Position numbers and translations under genes: made by a program. Positions 45,086 through 56,465 of a DNA stretch of 64,000 nt are shown piece after piece. Source of the stretch: Massospora cicadina (lineage: Eukaryota > Entomophthoromycota > Entomophthoromycetes > Entomophthorales > Entomophthoraceae); the NCBI GenBank assembly GCA_022478985.1, contig JAKSZP010002677.1, forward strand, positions 124,001-188,000, given 5' to 3'. The notes beneath the pieces were generated by a model, which was given only the letters and a program-made list of their open reading frames with translations, did no database searches and had not been told where the DNA came from. Position 1 is the first letter of the stretch, and the number at the start of each line of letters is the position of its first letter.

Positions 45086-46330
45086 TAAATGAACCTACCT
45101 CATTAAAGTTTTAGAAAGTCTTAAAGACATTAAAATTTTTAGTGATTTTGACCAATTTATTGCATTGCTGATTGACAATAAACATGTTTAAAGCTCACTA
45201 CCTATTTTTTAACCTTATCCTGAGACTTATAAAAACTCAACGCTATGTTCCATATCAAAGAAGTTCTTGCTCTTTCTCCCAGATTTGGATGAACAAGAAT
45301 GAAGATTGAAGTTTTTATTCATAAAGTCAGAGTTATGGACATCCTTAATAATAGCTCAACAATTAATGTCATTGTCAGAAATCCAAGGGAAAATACTGGC
45401 GGAGCAAGTATCTGAGGTCAGGGCTTTGTTGTATTCAGCGTTGAACAAGACTTTGTTCATTGGAATAATTTAACTTAGGTAAAAATAAGGTAAATAGTAT
45501 AATTTGTTGAATTTTTACTAAAATAAATCACTACAAAATATAGTACTGTTTAAAACAAAAAGAGGAATTGTGATTACTGGGCTTAATCAAAGAGTGATTA
45601 TTGATTCCTAAGTGATTTAAACAATTTGTCCATCTTTAAGGTCAGCTTAGCTTCTTGATCTCCAGTTTATATTTCATAGCATCAGTTAAATTGGTAGATA
45701 ATTGGGATTGAGTTGGGTAAGGAGATTTCTCAAAAAGGTGTGGAGAAAGGGAAGGCTTAGGTGTCCATGGCTTTCTGGAATGAGGCAGCAGATTCCGAAA
45801 AAATCATGATTAGGAAAGTAATTGAAAGTAAAAATATAATGAAAATTACTAAATTCAAAGTAATTCAAGTAATACCCTGAATTTGAAGTTGAAGCTGATG
45901 ACATGGAATCAAACCTAAATTTGGGATTTATGGGACCATTTAAGAATCTTTTAAATCAAGTCTTACAGTTTGGTATCTGTTGATCTTCTCCTCAGTACAA
46001 GGCTTACACATTGCATAGGAATAATCTAACGGTCATCTCTTCATTTTTTATTAAGAAGATCAAGATGGCTACTGACTTGGACCTTTCTTAAGAAGATAAA
46101 ATGGAAGTATCAAACAACATTTGTGCTATTGGTGCCTACTCCTCTACGTCCATACAAATTAGTAAGCTTGTCCTATCAGAACCTGCCGTGGTTTTGGATT
46201 ACAATAACTATAATATGCTTATTGTTAGTTTATCACGAATATGATGGCATCATTAACTTAAAGAGAGATCCTATATCCTTCCTCAACTCAAAGCTCTTGT
46301 AAATGTAAATAAAAGATTCCAAGAAAGAAT
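45086..46330 (+). pseudogene. gypsy Y protease, interrupted
   Basis: Y resumes after Z. The short linker ends LPDLDEQE (about 45285). The protease starts VFIHKVRVMDILNNSSTINV (about 45310-45370), in which the active-site D-T-G has decayed to N-N-S. The next part of the fold, FIKKIKMATDLDLS and AIGAYSSTSIQISKLVLS, appears only from about 46045, so about 650 bp has been inserted in between. The end reads NYNMLIV and leads to a spacer near 46330. Confidence 0.6.
45385..46035. mobile_element. unidentified ~650-bp insertion in the Y protease
   Basis: Sequence that separates two halves of one protease domain. It is AT-rich. Its best frame is a 72-codon minus-strand one (45686-45904), rich in Phe, Tyr and Asn, with no known motif. 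GTCATTGTC before and GGTCATCTC after it may be a worn duplication. It could be a small LTR or a non-autonomous DNA element. Confidence 0.4.
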
Positions 46331-47720
46331 ACCCTTGCCTGGTTATGTACCCTGCTTCTGCCTTATCTTTACATTATACCGCCTCAGGATGAAATACAAA
46401 AAAGTTGCCTGAATCCATAATTGATTTAGATGAGACTGCCTTCTATGCTCTATAAGAAATAAGGATTAAGCCCAGTGAGTAATGCGTGGTGATACAAAGC
46501 TCACTCTAAGAATTTCAAGGCATTGCTTATTTTGTATAACAAGTATAGATGGTGTCATTCCCAAAGAACCTTTAAAACCCAAAATATTGGATCCAGCTTA
46601 CTAATATCCTGTTAACATTCTTCTTGGGAATTTTAAACTAATAAAGACCTCATGAAGAAACATTAATAAATAGTAAAAGTCTAATCGTTTCAATTGAGAT
46701 TATTGAGAAATTTTATTACACTAATGCAATGATAACATGGCATTAACTGCTGAAAAGTTACACTGTAACATACCCAACGTTAATATTTTTAGATGTGTGA
46801 CTCCCAAAGAGCTTATAAGATTTCAATCCTTAAAGATGCTTATGATGATATACCTTCTAAGTCAGACACCAATTATGGGCACATGAAAACTGGAGTCACA
46901 CTATAAATGTGAGTGTTGCTAGCCCTATTTGGCCCAGCCCTATTTCAAATCAAAGGTCAATAAACAACAAATGTGAAGAACTCAAACAATTATTAGATTC
47001 TAAATTATCAGTACCATCTCAAGACCTTGGGCATCCCCCTTATGATTATAAAGATAAAAAATGGTGGCCACCAATTCATGATGAACTATCAGAAGCTAAG
47101 AAAACTTCACCAAGAAGTATAGCTATCATATACCACGTATTGATGACTCTCTCACACAACTCTCTGTATTTAACCTTTTATTTCTATGAATCTGGATAGG
47201 GTATAATGGCAAATGGACATCTCTTCCAAAATTAAGAAAATTGAGCGCTCATTCTGAGCAAATGCCTATTTCAACTCACTCAACTTTATTAAGCTCTATG
47301 CAATGCTCCTGCCTCTTTTCAATATTTAATTGACCACATATTATAATACATTGAGTTAAGTTGCATAATTGTTTACCCTGATGATATCACGGTCTATTTA
47401 AGTTTTCTATGATCATTCTAATCACCTATAGAAGTCTTCCACCTGTTATGTGACTCTAACTTAAGCTAAAACCCTCAAAATGGACTTTTCCTTTCAAGTA
47501 ACTAAAATTTCTTGGACATGCTATTTCTCAAGAGGAAATTGCACTCAACAAGATAAGGTTAAAGCCATTATTAAAAACATGAATTAAAAAACCTTCAAGA
47601 CATCCAGTATACTTAGGAATGTTGAAATATTACCATCAACTTATACTAAAGTTTAGCCAACTCAGTGAACCTATTGTTTGAAATTAACCTCGATATTTAT
47701 CTTCTTTTGGGGATCAGAAC
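46331..47720 (+). pseudogene. gypsy Y spacer and reverse transcriptase
   Basis: 46331-47220 is the protease-RT spacer and RT start; LYPASALSLHYTASG-type wording near 46340 matches X near 12005. The frame 46909-47199 holds no recognised motif. RT palm remnants follow from about 47290: NAPASFQYLIDHIL, then IIVYPDDITVYLS with Y-P-D-D at 47374-47385, so both catalytic aspartates survive. FLGHAISQEEIA-like wording lies near 47510. Stops and slips are frequent. Confidence 0.6.
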
Positions 47721-48200
47721 AGAAGATATCTTCTAAAATTATTAAGAAGTCATTTAAAATGACATAACCTAGGTCACTTAGATTATAAATAACCTTTTAT
47801 TTTATTACTGATGGCTATGATACACTGCCAGAACTATTATTGCTCAACCATATTAAGACTTTGATACTATGTCTCATGTCTTAAATATAAAATGCTCATC
47901 AAGGTGGAATGCATATATAGCTTTACCAAAAAAGAATTTCTTGCCATTTACTTATAGTAGAACACTATCAACCCCTTCCTATATTAAACTACGTTTACAT
48001 TTATACCTGAACAAGTCTCCTTGAAGTGGTTACAAAACATGGTAGCCTATCTAGAAGATTGGCTAAATGAGCTCTGAAGTTACAACATTACATCTAAATA
48101 AAAATTGCGCCATGAAACCAAACATATGAACGTAAATGGACTAAATTGTCTTCCTATCCTTCACTTGACAATAGCAAAGAAAAAGAGATCATACGTCCTT
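47721..48200 (+). pseudogene. gypsy Y RNase H
   Basis: Worn RNase H: FITDGYDTL (about 47800), KKEFLAIYL (about 47930), EQVSLKWLQNMVAYLEDWLN-like phrase (about 48010-48070), and ALKLQHYI. Order and spacing fit the domain. It has no open frame above 60 codons. Confidence 0.5.
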
Positions 48201-49378
48201 TTGATTAAAGCCTGGCGCCTGGGATGATGAGAATGAGCCTATAAATAAGATGCTGCTATAAAATAATCAAAAATACTTAGTTTAGATCAGAAATTATGCA
48301 AGAAAGTATTCATGTATTAATTTCCTTATCTCTGGCCTTCTGAACATGTGCTAGTGATTATGGAAGCCCAAACTAACATTAATCATGAAAGTTTCTGAAA
48401 CCCATATGAGCGGATTAGAAATTGGTACTATTGGTTAGGGAATATTAATCTATCATTATAGTTATAGATGCTAGTTTACCATTCATAGAGCAAACTAATT
48501 ATGAAACTAAATATCAATAACAGCCAACCACCACAACAGCCGTTTCACACTATCAACTAAGATATGGTGGTCCACTACCTCAACTGATCAGTGGAAACTG
48601 ATATATACCAATAGGAATTGACCATTTTAATAAGTGGTTGATGCTGTTGCTCTCACAACTTAAACTTAGAAAGCCACCACCACATTCTTAAATCAACATA
48701 TAAAAAGACAGGGTTGTCTGCAGGTCCTTCTCTGTGACAATGAAAGGAATTTTATATAAAGTTTTAAGGTACTGGCTACATGTATGGGAGCTCAACAATT
48801 GCTTTCTAAATTCTACAATACTTTTACAAACAATACCTTGGAATATGATAATAGAACCTTAGTTTAATCTTACGCAAAATGACCATTCAGATCCTCTATA
48901 TTTAGGGATCAATAATTGCCAAGTGCACTCATAGAGTACTACTTTAATTATCAACAAATACTGAAGATGCCACCATTTTAACCTTATATAGTGGGAAACG
49001 TGGAATACCAGACCTATTAGCTAAAGATGTCTTCACTGCCAAGACTGAAGACCAGATAAAGCTATGAAGATTCTAGCTCAACACATAATACACCTAAATT
49101 AGGTGCTATGGCTAATTTGGCAAAAAGGGCTACTAAAGAGGGCCAAGATGATAACAAACTTAGACAACCTCTACTAACCTTCCAAATCTCAGATTTAGTT
49201 CTATGTAAGCATAATTGCATTTCCTTCAAAGTAGTAAACATGGAATAATCCGGGAGAGCATTTTTTAATCACCTTTAAGAGAGATGATGAATATTCAAAT
49301 AAATTTTTAGCCATTAAGATTACTATTAACAGAGTACATATGTGATTTTAACACCGGTATCTTTCCTCCAATATTCAT
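48201..49378 (+). pseudogene. gypsy Y integrase
   Basis: Remnant integrase. A catalytic-core start reads DMVVHYLN where D-x-x-GPLPQ is expected (about 48555), followed by IGIDHFNKWL (about 48613); CDNERNFI (about 48735) carries the second aspartate. The C-terminal part ANLAKRATKEGQDDNKLRQP (about 49110) is shared with X. It ends at the polypurine tract. Decay is heavy. Confidence 0.55.
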
Positions 49379-49387
49379 AAAGGGTAA
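49379..49387 (+). promoter_or_regulatory. polypurine tract of gypsy Y
   Basis: AAAGGGTAA precedes TGTCATACATCTGG, the start of the Y 3' LTR. Confidence 0.6.
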
Positions 49388-50337
49388 TGTCATACATCTG
49401 GATTTTTGACTTTCTGAGAAGGATACATGTGTCTAATAGCTCAAAGCATCTATAGTAATCAAATTCTACTTTCAGGAATATTAGATGAACTAATTTATAA
49501 AGTTTGCCCTCACACTAACCCTTGATCTAGTTCAGTCACATAAAGAAAAAAACTCTCTATAAACCTGAAAGGAAGTTTGAAGTATAAAATAATTTCCAAT
49601 ATATTTGAATGCCAGAATGCAGTAAAAATTACCAAAATGATATACCTAAAAGCCACCTTATTGGTTGGGTTGATTAAATCATTACAAAATGAAGTATTCA
49701 CTCAAAATTCTGATTTGTCATAAACCAATATGTTAGAACAGAATAAAAATATTAAAAAAGTTACAATCTAGTCAGAAACCAAAAAATTTATAATCTGCTC
49801 TCAATTATAAAAACAATAACATGGATCAGGAATTTGTCAATTAGAATATAACTTTGGATTAAAATTGAGGCGCTAATAAAAATTAAATTTTTTACAGATT
49901 TGGTGTATCAACATAGTAATAAATAGGCTCAATAGCAATAATCTGAAAAGATTATTGGATGGAGAGTTTTTCAATCCTGACAAATCAGCGTGACAATGGA
50001 AGAAGCTTAAATCCTGTCTGTCTCCATGTGTATCTCCCTCTAGCCAATTGAGGTAATAATCTTTTGCATATGAAGTATCGTGTGATCATGATTTTTATTC
50101 TGGGGTAAAATTTATGAAATTCTTTAATCTAAGGGGTATATAAACACCCAATTATAATTAGAAAAAGTGTTTTATAATATCTTAACTTTCATATCTACTT
50201 GCATTATATTTTATGATGTAAATTTTGTTCCCAAATCCTTAGATAGTTGCCAAGATTCAAAACTTTTGCAGCTGTCATTATTGTGGAAATCCTGAGGTTA
50301 AGCACCTGCAATAAGCATCCTTACTAGGATTTTTAAA
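49388..50337 (+). repeat. 3' LTR of gypsy Y
   Basis: Pairs with 28480-29427. A GGGTATATAAACACCC box at about 50134, matching TGTATATAAACAC in the other LTR, is a likely U3 promoter. The 63-codon minus frame at 49510-49701 is not regarded as a gene. Confidence 0.7.
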
Positions 50338-50444
50338 CTCCTGAATTATCAATTAATAATTATTTTTTCAAAAACCTCTCTTTATGCTTGGTGTAACTTT
50401 CTAAAAAAATTACATGAATTAATAAAACAAATCCAAATCACCCA

Positions 50445-52275
50445 TTGTAGTTTCGCTCCAATGTCCTAAGATTCTCCGCTGGCTGCTCCAGTGTGGGGCA
50501 GCGGTGAAACTCCCCTGCCATTTTCTGTCTGGCAGGAAAACGCGCTAGGACAGGTTCACCAAGTCATTCCAAACCCATGGGATGATTTGTTCATCCCAAG
50601 GTTCTCAATGCCCACCTTTCTTGTACCCAAGTGGTACCTCTCTGCCCCCTGGTGCTCCCCTGGAGCAACATGCAATATGGATTAAGGGTCAAATATAGGA
50701 AACTATCCCCATACCACGACTAAGCCATAAACAAAATGGAACAGGAGGTGATGACACCCACCAGATTTATAGATCTCTGCCCCTACAAGGGGTATTTTGA
50801 CCACGGCTTCACCTGCAAAGCTGATACTGCCACTGCAGCAACTGTGCCCCTGGTATTCCAGGGCACCCCTCTCCCCACAACTCAGACTAGCTCCCAGCGG
50901 ACACCACTTTGGTGGTCCAGGTTGCTGGTTTTCCCACCCACCTCCTCCCTGAAGTGCTCCATCAGGAGCTGATGGATGGTTTAGAAGCCTATGGCTCCAA
51001 CCCCATCTTACAAATTGTGGTCCCAAATGGGGCCACACAACTCACTGGGCCTCAGGCATATGCCACAATTAGCCCTGAATTTATAAAATTGCCATGTCAA
51101 TTCCCCTTGAACCATTATTCCTTCAGCGCCCAACCATCCATTTTGGGCCTGCGCCAAGGGTGGGCATATGATCTGTCTGTCATGTTTCAAGTTGGACCAC
51201 TCAAAATGCAAGTGTCCCTCCTTAGCCACTTCTGATGGATCAGAAGACTCATCTGCTGACCTGCAATCCGCCCCCCACCCTGTACAAGTTCCAGTATGGG
51301 GCATAATCCTACCTCCCCCACCACCAAAACTGGAAGCTGCAGCTGCACCTGCAGCCACCAATCAGCCTACTACTCGCCCCAATGCCATAAATGATTCTCC
51401 AATCAAGCATTGGATTGGATCCCAGTTTAATCCCATGATTCCTCAAATGAATCAACTAAACCTCAACCGTATGCTGACCCCCAATCCAATTCAACCAATA
51501 CCTATGGGAGTTATTGGCTGAAATTGACGAATCAGTTAAGCTCATTAAAGAACCATCTCTGCAAATTGAGCAGTTCATTAATGCAGAATGGGACGCCAAA
51601 TACTTCCATCACTTATATACCCCAAAGCCAAATGCCGAATCATTTTGCAGTGATCACCAGCTTGCAGTTGAAGCAGCTGCAAAACCAGATTGTCATCCCC
51701 TTTATAAAGCTGTCGCCAAATCAGTGGCGATGCTCACATGAGGAATTCAACCTCCTGCTATCCCTGAAGATTTTACTCAAAGGAGTAAAATCAAAGTAAA
51801 ACAGTTATAAAAAATGTTAACAATGCTATCCAGAACGTGGCAACTATAGCACAGAACCCAAAAGCAAAAATTATCTGAACCAACATTGCCACGTTGATTA
51901 AACTCCCAGATTCCCACATTAAAACTTAAAAAGCTTTAACAAATATTAGTGCCATTTAACTAGCTGGCAATTTCTATGAAATACCAATAAGTAATATTGA
52001 ACCACATGCTGCAGATGCCCCAACGCCCTTATTATCTGCCTTGACATGCACTCTACTATGGGAGGAAGAAGCTGATGCTGAAGATGAGCCCCCCAATCCC
52101 CCTCCCCTTTTGCCATGGAGGGATAAGCGGTTTCCGCTGTCCACCTGGTTAGTTTTTTTGCTCGAAGTGTTCACTCAATCTGCTCATTTGGGCGTTTTTT
52201 TTGAGCTAATTAGTTATGTTTTAAGTTTATTAATAGTTTTGGTAATGTCCATCCCCTGGTCGGCATACCTCAAAT
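50445..52275 (+). mobile_element. half-LINE O4, longest copy
   Basis: An element of about 1.83 kb, GC-richer than its flanks, that codes for an ORF1-type protein and nothing else; no endonuclease or RT sequence is present. It ends with the short tail module ATGTCCATCCCCTGGTCGGC, then ACCTCAAATAAATA. The 5' edge is set by the change of composition near 50445. No clear target duplication was found (AATCACCCATTG before, AATCTTTCAATTG after are only weakly alike). O1, O2 and O3 are other copies. Confidence 0.7.
50736..52200 (+). pseudogene. half-LINE O4 ORF1-like zinc-knuckle protein
   Basis: The reading passes through four frames. 50736-50972 opens LCPYKGYFDHGFTCKAD. 50909-51235 holds FPTHLLPEVLHQELMDGLEA and ILQIVVPNGATQLTGPQAYA, homologous to LINE ORF1. 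51168-51521 begins with a canonical CCHC knuckle, C-LS-C-FKLD-H-SKCK-C at 51174, then an alanine- and proline-rich linker. 51514-51741 has the box CSDHQLAVEAAAKPD, shared with O2 and O3. From 52041 a C-terminal acidic-proline motif reads EDEPPNPPPLLPWRDKRF. The role is probably RNA binding. About 500 residues in an intact ancestor is an estimate. Confidence 0.65.
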
Positions 52276-52623
52276 AAATATAATTAATCTTTCAATTGCC
52301 AAAGAAAAGTTCCTATAGTTTAAATTTTAATTGCAAAAAACTATTTAAAAAAATTTGTTATATATATTGACAGTCTTAGTATAAATTACTAAAACTAAAA
52401 AGAAATGACTTACTATTCATAAAAATTCATACATCAATATACATATAATATAAGAAAAACACTAAATAAAAATTCTATTCAAAGAACTTTATCTGAAAAA
52501 GCTTTTTTAATAATAAGTTTTTAAGATACATAAGGTATCATCATAGAAGCCCCATAATGCAGCAATGTTAGGCCTGTGAGACTTATTGAGGGCCCTTTAT
52601 ACAAGATGAAGATCAAAAAAAGA
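52276..52623. other. AT-rich DNA before LINE-2, perhaps gypsy V
   Basis: No gene is seen. It ends with AAGATCAAAAAAAGA (52609-52623), the left LINE-2 target copy, so it was contiguous with 59085 onward before LINE-2 arrived. Confidence 0.5.
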
Positions 52624-52716
52624 AGCAATCTCTTTCTGCTAAGCATCACTTTTCGAAAATCAATTCAGCCTGAATTTTAGCTCCACTAAAGAGATTTACG
52701 AAAACTATTAGCAAAT

Positions 52717-54787
52717 ATGGTGGGAAACCCCGCAAAAGAACCCGCAGGCTATGCCAAACGAGCCAGCACCACCCCAAACGAAGCAACCCTCAGTTACCCA
52801 CCTCAGGGTCAACCAGAATCACCCGCTCTCAAGCAGCAGCCATGAAAGCAGGCACCACCCCCCAATCTGGAGCTACTCCAACTAGCGCCAGTTCACCTGA
52901 TCGCACTTCTGCAACCTGAACGCCTAACAGCTCTGTGTGCGCTGCCTCCCACCAACCCGCTGGGCCCCTCCAACCAAGGAGGCCATCACCCACGCTGTTT
53001 TAATGGCGTCTGCTCAGTTGAATCAACTCAGCCTATCCAGCCATTCACCTCCCCCATTGTGTCAGCTAATTCAGCCCCATCTATTATTGCTGACGCCGTG
53101 TTTCTGGCTCCCTCCATGAGGGGCGATACCCAGCTACCTGGCCCCCAAACCCTCAGATGTAAGGTTGGATTAGCCGCACATTCTGGTTCACTAAGCACCA
53201 AATTGGGACAATCTACTCTTTCCAATGAGGATTCAAATGGTTCGGATTTTGGAACTTCACACCAATTCCAATCTCACCCATCCCATTTAAACCCCATAAT
53301 CGGCACTTCTCAAGTTGGCACTTTATCTCCATATGCTGAAAACGACCAATTCACCAATCATCCAGTGAGTTTTGCCCACGAAATCACAGCAAATACTCGG
53401 GCTGAATTTACCCAAATATATTAGGATGGTGATGAAACATCGCCCTCCTCCCAATTGGCTGGAGTTAATTCCAATCTGGATGGGCCTCCCCAATTTAGCG
53501 AGGCCCAACAATCACCTGAACCCCAAACCCTTGGATGTAAGGTTGGATTAGCCGCACATTCTGGTTCACTAAGCACCAAATTGGGACAATCTACTCTTCC
53601 CAATGGGGATTCAAATGGTTCAGATTTTAGAAACTTCACACCAGTTCCAATCTCACCCATCCCATTAAAGCCCCATAATCAGCACCTCTCAAGTCGGCAC
53701 TTTATCTCAATATGCTGAAAAAGACCAATTCACCAATCAGCCAGTGAGTTTTGCCCACGAAATCACAGCAAATACTCGGGCTGAATTTACCCAAATAGAT
53801 TGGGATGGTGATGAAACATCTCCCTCCTCCCAACTGGCTGGAGTTAATTCCAATCTGGATGGGCCTCCCCATTTTAGCGAGGCCCAAAAAACTGCCCCTC
53901 AATTTAATATGACGCCGGCAACTGCTGTAACATTCCAGCAACAAGGGAACTCCGCAAACTTGTCCAAACCACCAGCTCACACTCAACCCACAATTGCAGC
54001 CCAAAGCAAACACAAACGTACCAAAGGAGCCACTGGGGCGTGGCAAAAACTTCTGGCACCAACGCTACCCAAAGCTGATCCCCATGAAGTGGCGTTTATT
54101 GCTGATGTTAAGAAGAAATGGGCCGAAACTAGAGCGCAAAAAGCTCTACCTCGCTCAACCCTCTCCCACGCAATTCGCCTTTATTATGGGCATAACCCTG
54201 TTGAATTCTATACAGAGGATTACTTCTCATACTTTGTAGCGATTGCGGAGACATTCCCTATTAACACCACCATCCATGAATCAGTGGAGGGCCACTACAT
54301 CGATGTGGGCTTCACTGAAGCTGCCCTTGCTGACCATGCTGCCACCCTCCAGGTCATTAAGCCACGTGGATCTCTTTGCATCTCCCGCACACGCTCTCAC
54401 CTGGAGAAAATTTTATGGGTTACTTTTTCCAACCTACCAACGACTGTTGATTCTGGGTCTCTTAAACTGGCACTCCATTGTGGTTTAATGGAGTTTGGGT
54501 CTGTTCTTTCAGTGGACTTTAGCGTCCCCTCTTACTATGCTCCCACTCAAAGAGCTCACACTGCTAGGGCGTCGTTCATCCCCTCCCCCACTGTATCCCG
54601 CAACATTGAGGTTATTCCTCGTGTGGCGGTAGTTGGGGCATGCCCTGAGATCTTTTTTGTCGACCCTGATCAGGCGCGCCCCCGGTGTTCATGGTGTAAC
54701 GCCCTTGGACACTTGTATAGTGGCTGCACAGCTCGAAAACAAGCCCTCTTAGCCACCACCCAGGGGCCTAAACCAGGCCAAAAATGA
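52717..54787 (+). pseudogene. LINE-2 ORF1
   Basis: ORF1 appears to start at the ATG at 52717. The N-terminus, across phases, has TRSQAAAMKAGTTP, common in basic LINE ORF1 starts. The middle contains a 378-bp tandem duplication. The long frame 53744-54787 (347 codons) has the core LRFYTEDYFSYF-like region, the motif LPTTVDSGSLKLALHCGLME shared with LINE-1, and a canonical knuckle C-SW-C-NALG-H-LYSG-C at about 54686-54727. It ends at TGA 54785-54787. The next frame, from 54794, is in the same phase, so one stop codon separates ORF1 from the ORF2 region. An RNA chaperone role is known for the family. Confidence 0.75.
53145..53902 (+). repeat. 378-bp tandem duplication in LINE-2 ORF1
   Basis: Two adjacent copies, offset 378-379 bp: GCAAATACTCGGGCTGAATT lies near 53389 and 53768, and GTAAGGTTGGATTAGCCGCA near 53159 and 53537. 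378 is a multiple of three, so the duplication kept the frame. One extra A in the second copy near 53628 (GGAACTTCAC against AGAAACTTCAC) causes the present frameshift. Confidence 0.8.
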
Positions 54788-56465
54788 TCCCACGTGGCTG
54801 CAGCAGCAATTCCACAACCCACACAATGGGTTCCCGTTCAAGACCTGTCCCCTGAGGCCTTACGCCTAGAAGTTGAAACAGCTAACCCCACTATTGGTAT
54901 GGGATACCTTCGCGCTCATGTCCCCCTTCCAATGGGCACCCCCTCCAATCTCCCAGAGTCAACTCCCTCTCTCACCAAGCGCAAGGAATCTCCCACAGGG
55001 TGCCCCTCGTCAGCCGCCCCCACTCAGGGCTCAGCGGCACCCCCACCAACCTCCACCAGCGATTTATCGCATCAACCCTCAGCTCCCAATGGAGCTATGC
55101 CCACCAGCATGGACTGGCAACCCGCGGCCTGCGGTAGAAGTGCCACCTCAAAGAGTCCTACCCCAACCCCACAGTCCATTTCGCGCGGATCCTTTGCAGT
55201 GTTGGAGGAAGTGAATATGGACTCAGACTCATCAAATGGGGACACCGCGGAGGTCACCATTGAGCACCCTCAGGTCCTTCCCCTGCAACGGAGCGGGGGC
55301 AGCATCCTAGGCTGGCTTACTGGGTCCTCCGCCCCCCCACCCTCTCCTTCCCCTCAGAACCCTCGACGCTTCTCACGGATTGCAGCTAATAGTCAAGCTA
55401 AAGGACTCAAAACTAGCCGCCTCACAGCAGCAGGTTTAAGCGCTGGCAACCCCAGGACATGGAGGGGAACAGCTATGAGTCCCCATGGCAGCACCCTAGC
55501 CCTGCAATCCATCAACGCAAATGGGTTGCGGGACTTTAAGCGGAGAGCCCGCCTCCTCCAAAACTTCAGGTCAGCACAAATTGACATCGCTGCTGTCCAG
55601 GAGCCCCATATCCTCCCCCACGAACAATCTGCATGGAATGAACAGTTTGGAGGCAACTCCTTCTGGACAAACCATGCCACCCTTATTGTTTTGAATCCCC
55701 GGGTTAAAACCCATTCTTTTCTCAATATCTAGGTGGCCGCCTCATACTGGCCAAACTCACCACTCCTGACTTCTCCTTCTTCGCTGCAAGCATCTACCTG
55801 CCTAATGCAGGTCAGGAGCAAAATCGGCTCTTGGAAGAGCTCCTCCAACTCAATCTCCCACGGAATACAGTCCTCTTAGGAGATTTCAACACAACCATAA
55901 GTCGCGTCCGTGACTCTTACCCCCTGCAGCAAAGGAACGCCCTGGATCAAGTCGCCTCCAGGATTTTCTTCGCCTGAGTGGCTTTATAGATGCTCTTCCA
56001 CCCTCCGCGTCTGGCCTAGGTTGCATGACTAGGATCCAGTATGATGGAGGAGCTTTCCAGTCAGCGTCACGCATAGATATGGCACTGATTGGCCCCCTGC
56101 TAATTGGCCGCGTCTCCTCTCCCATCTCTCGTGACAACCATCTGAGTGATCACAGGTCACTCACCGTTGTCCTCACCACCACACTTAGACCGTCGCGTAG
56201 GTTCTGGCCTAGGGTTGCTCCAGCTCTTCTCAACAACCCCTTCACTAAGGAGAAGCTGTCTATGACCATCCGGGAGACTCTCACCTCCCACCACCCCACC
56301 TGCTTGACCACAAGGCTAGATGGGCGGTGACCAAGGAGGGCATCATCCGCGTTGCTTACAACTGTGCCAAAGCTCAGATGACTGCAGCTCGCGCCAGAGT
56401 CAAAAAGGGCGGAAGCCAGAATCAGACATCTAGAGCGAAACTGCCAGCCTTCGCCCTCTCCCAGA
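54788..56465 (+). pseudogene. LINE-2 ORF2, linker and endonuclease
   Basis: The open frame 54794-55732 has a proline- and serine-rich linker, then from the ATG at 55475 the APE endonuclease: LALQSINANGLRDFKRRARL and DIAAVQEPHI (about 55583-55612). After a frameshift near 55730 it continues with FFAASIYLPNAGQEQNRLLE, GDFN at 55879-55890, SRIDMALIG (SRID 56067-56078) and SDHRSL (SDH 56145-56153). All usual catalytic signatures are present. This domain would nick the target strand. ORF2 may begin at 55475 or upstream. Confidence 0.8.

Larger units (their letters stand above)
28480..50337 (+). mobile_element. gypsy Y, Ty3-type LTR retrotransposon, old and nested
   Basis: Direct LTRs at about 28480-29427 and 49388-50337 enclose gag (left of gypsy Z) and protease, RT, RNase H and integrase (right of gypsy Z) in the correct order. 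Near-matching pentamers ATCCT (28475-28479) and CTCCT (50338-50342) fit a decayed target duplication. Y is closely related to X in its protease and spacer and in the integrase C-terminus. It is far more decayed than A, with no long open frame left. Gypsy Z entered it at 31727/31728. Confidence 0.7.

Noticed and set aside
45686..45904. 72-codon minus-strand frame as a small gene
   Set aside because: It lies in an unidentified insertion within a decayed protease, is low in complexity (Phe, Tyr, Asn rich), and shows no motif.
52041..52277. 78-codon frame with a hydrophobic C-terminus that looks like a membrane protein
   Set aside because: Its start is the conserved half-LINE C-terminal motif; the hydrophobic part is simply translation of the 3' untranslated tail.
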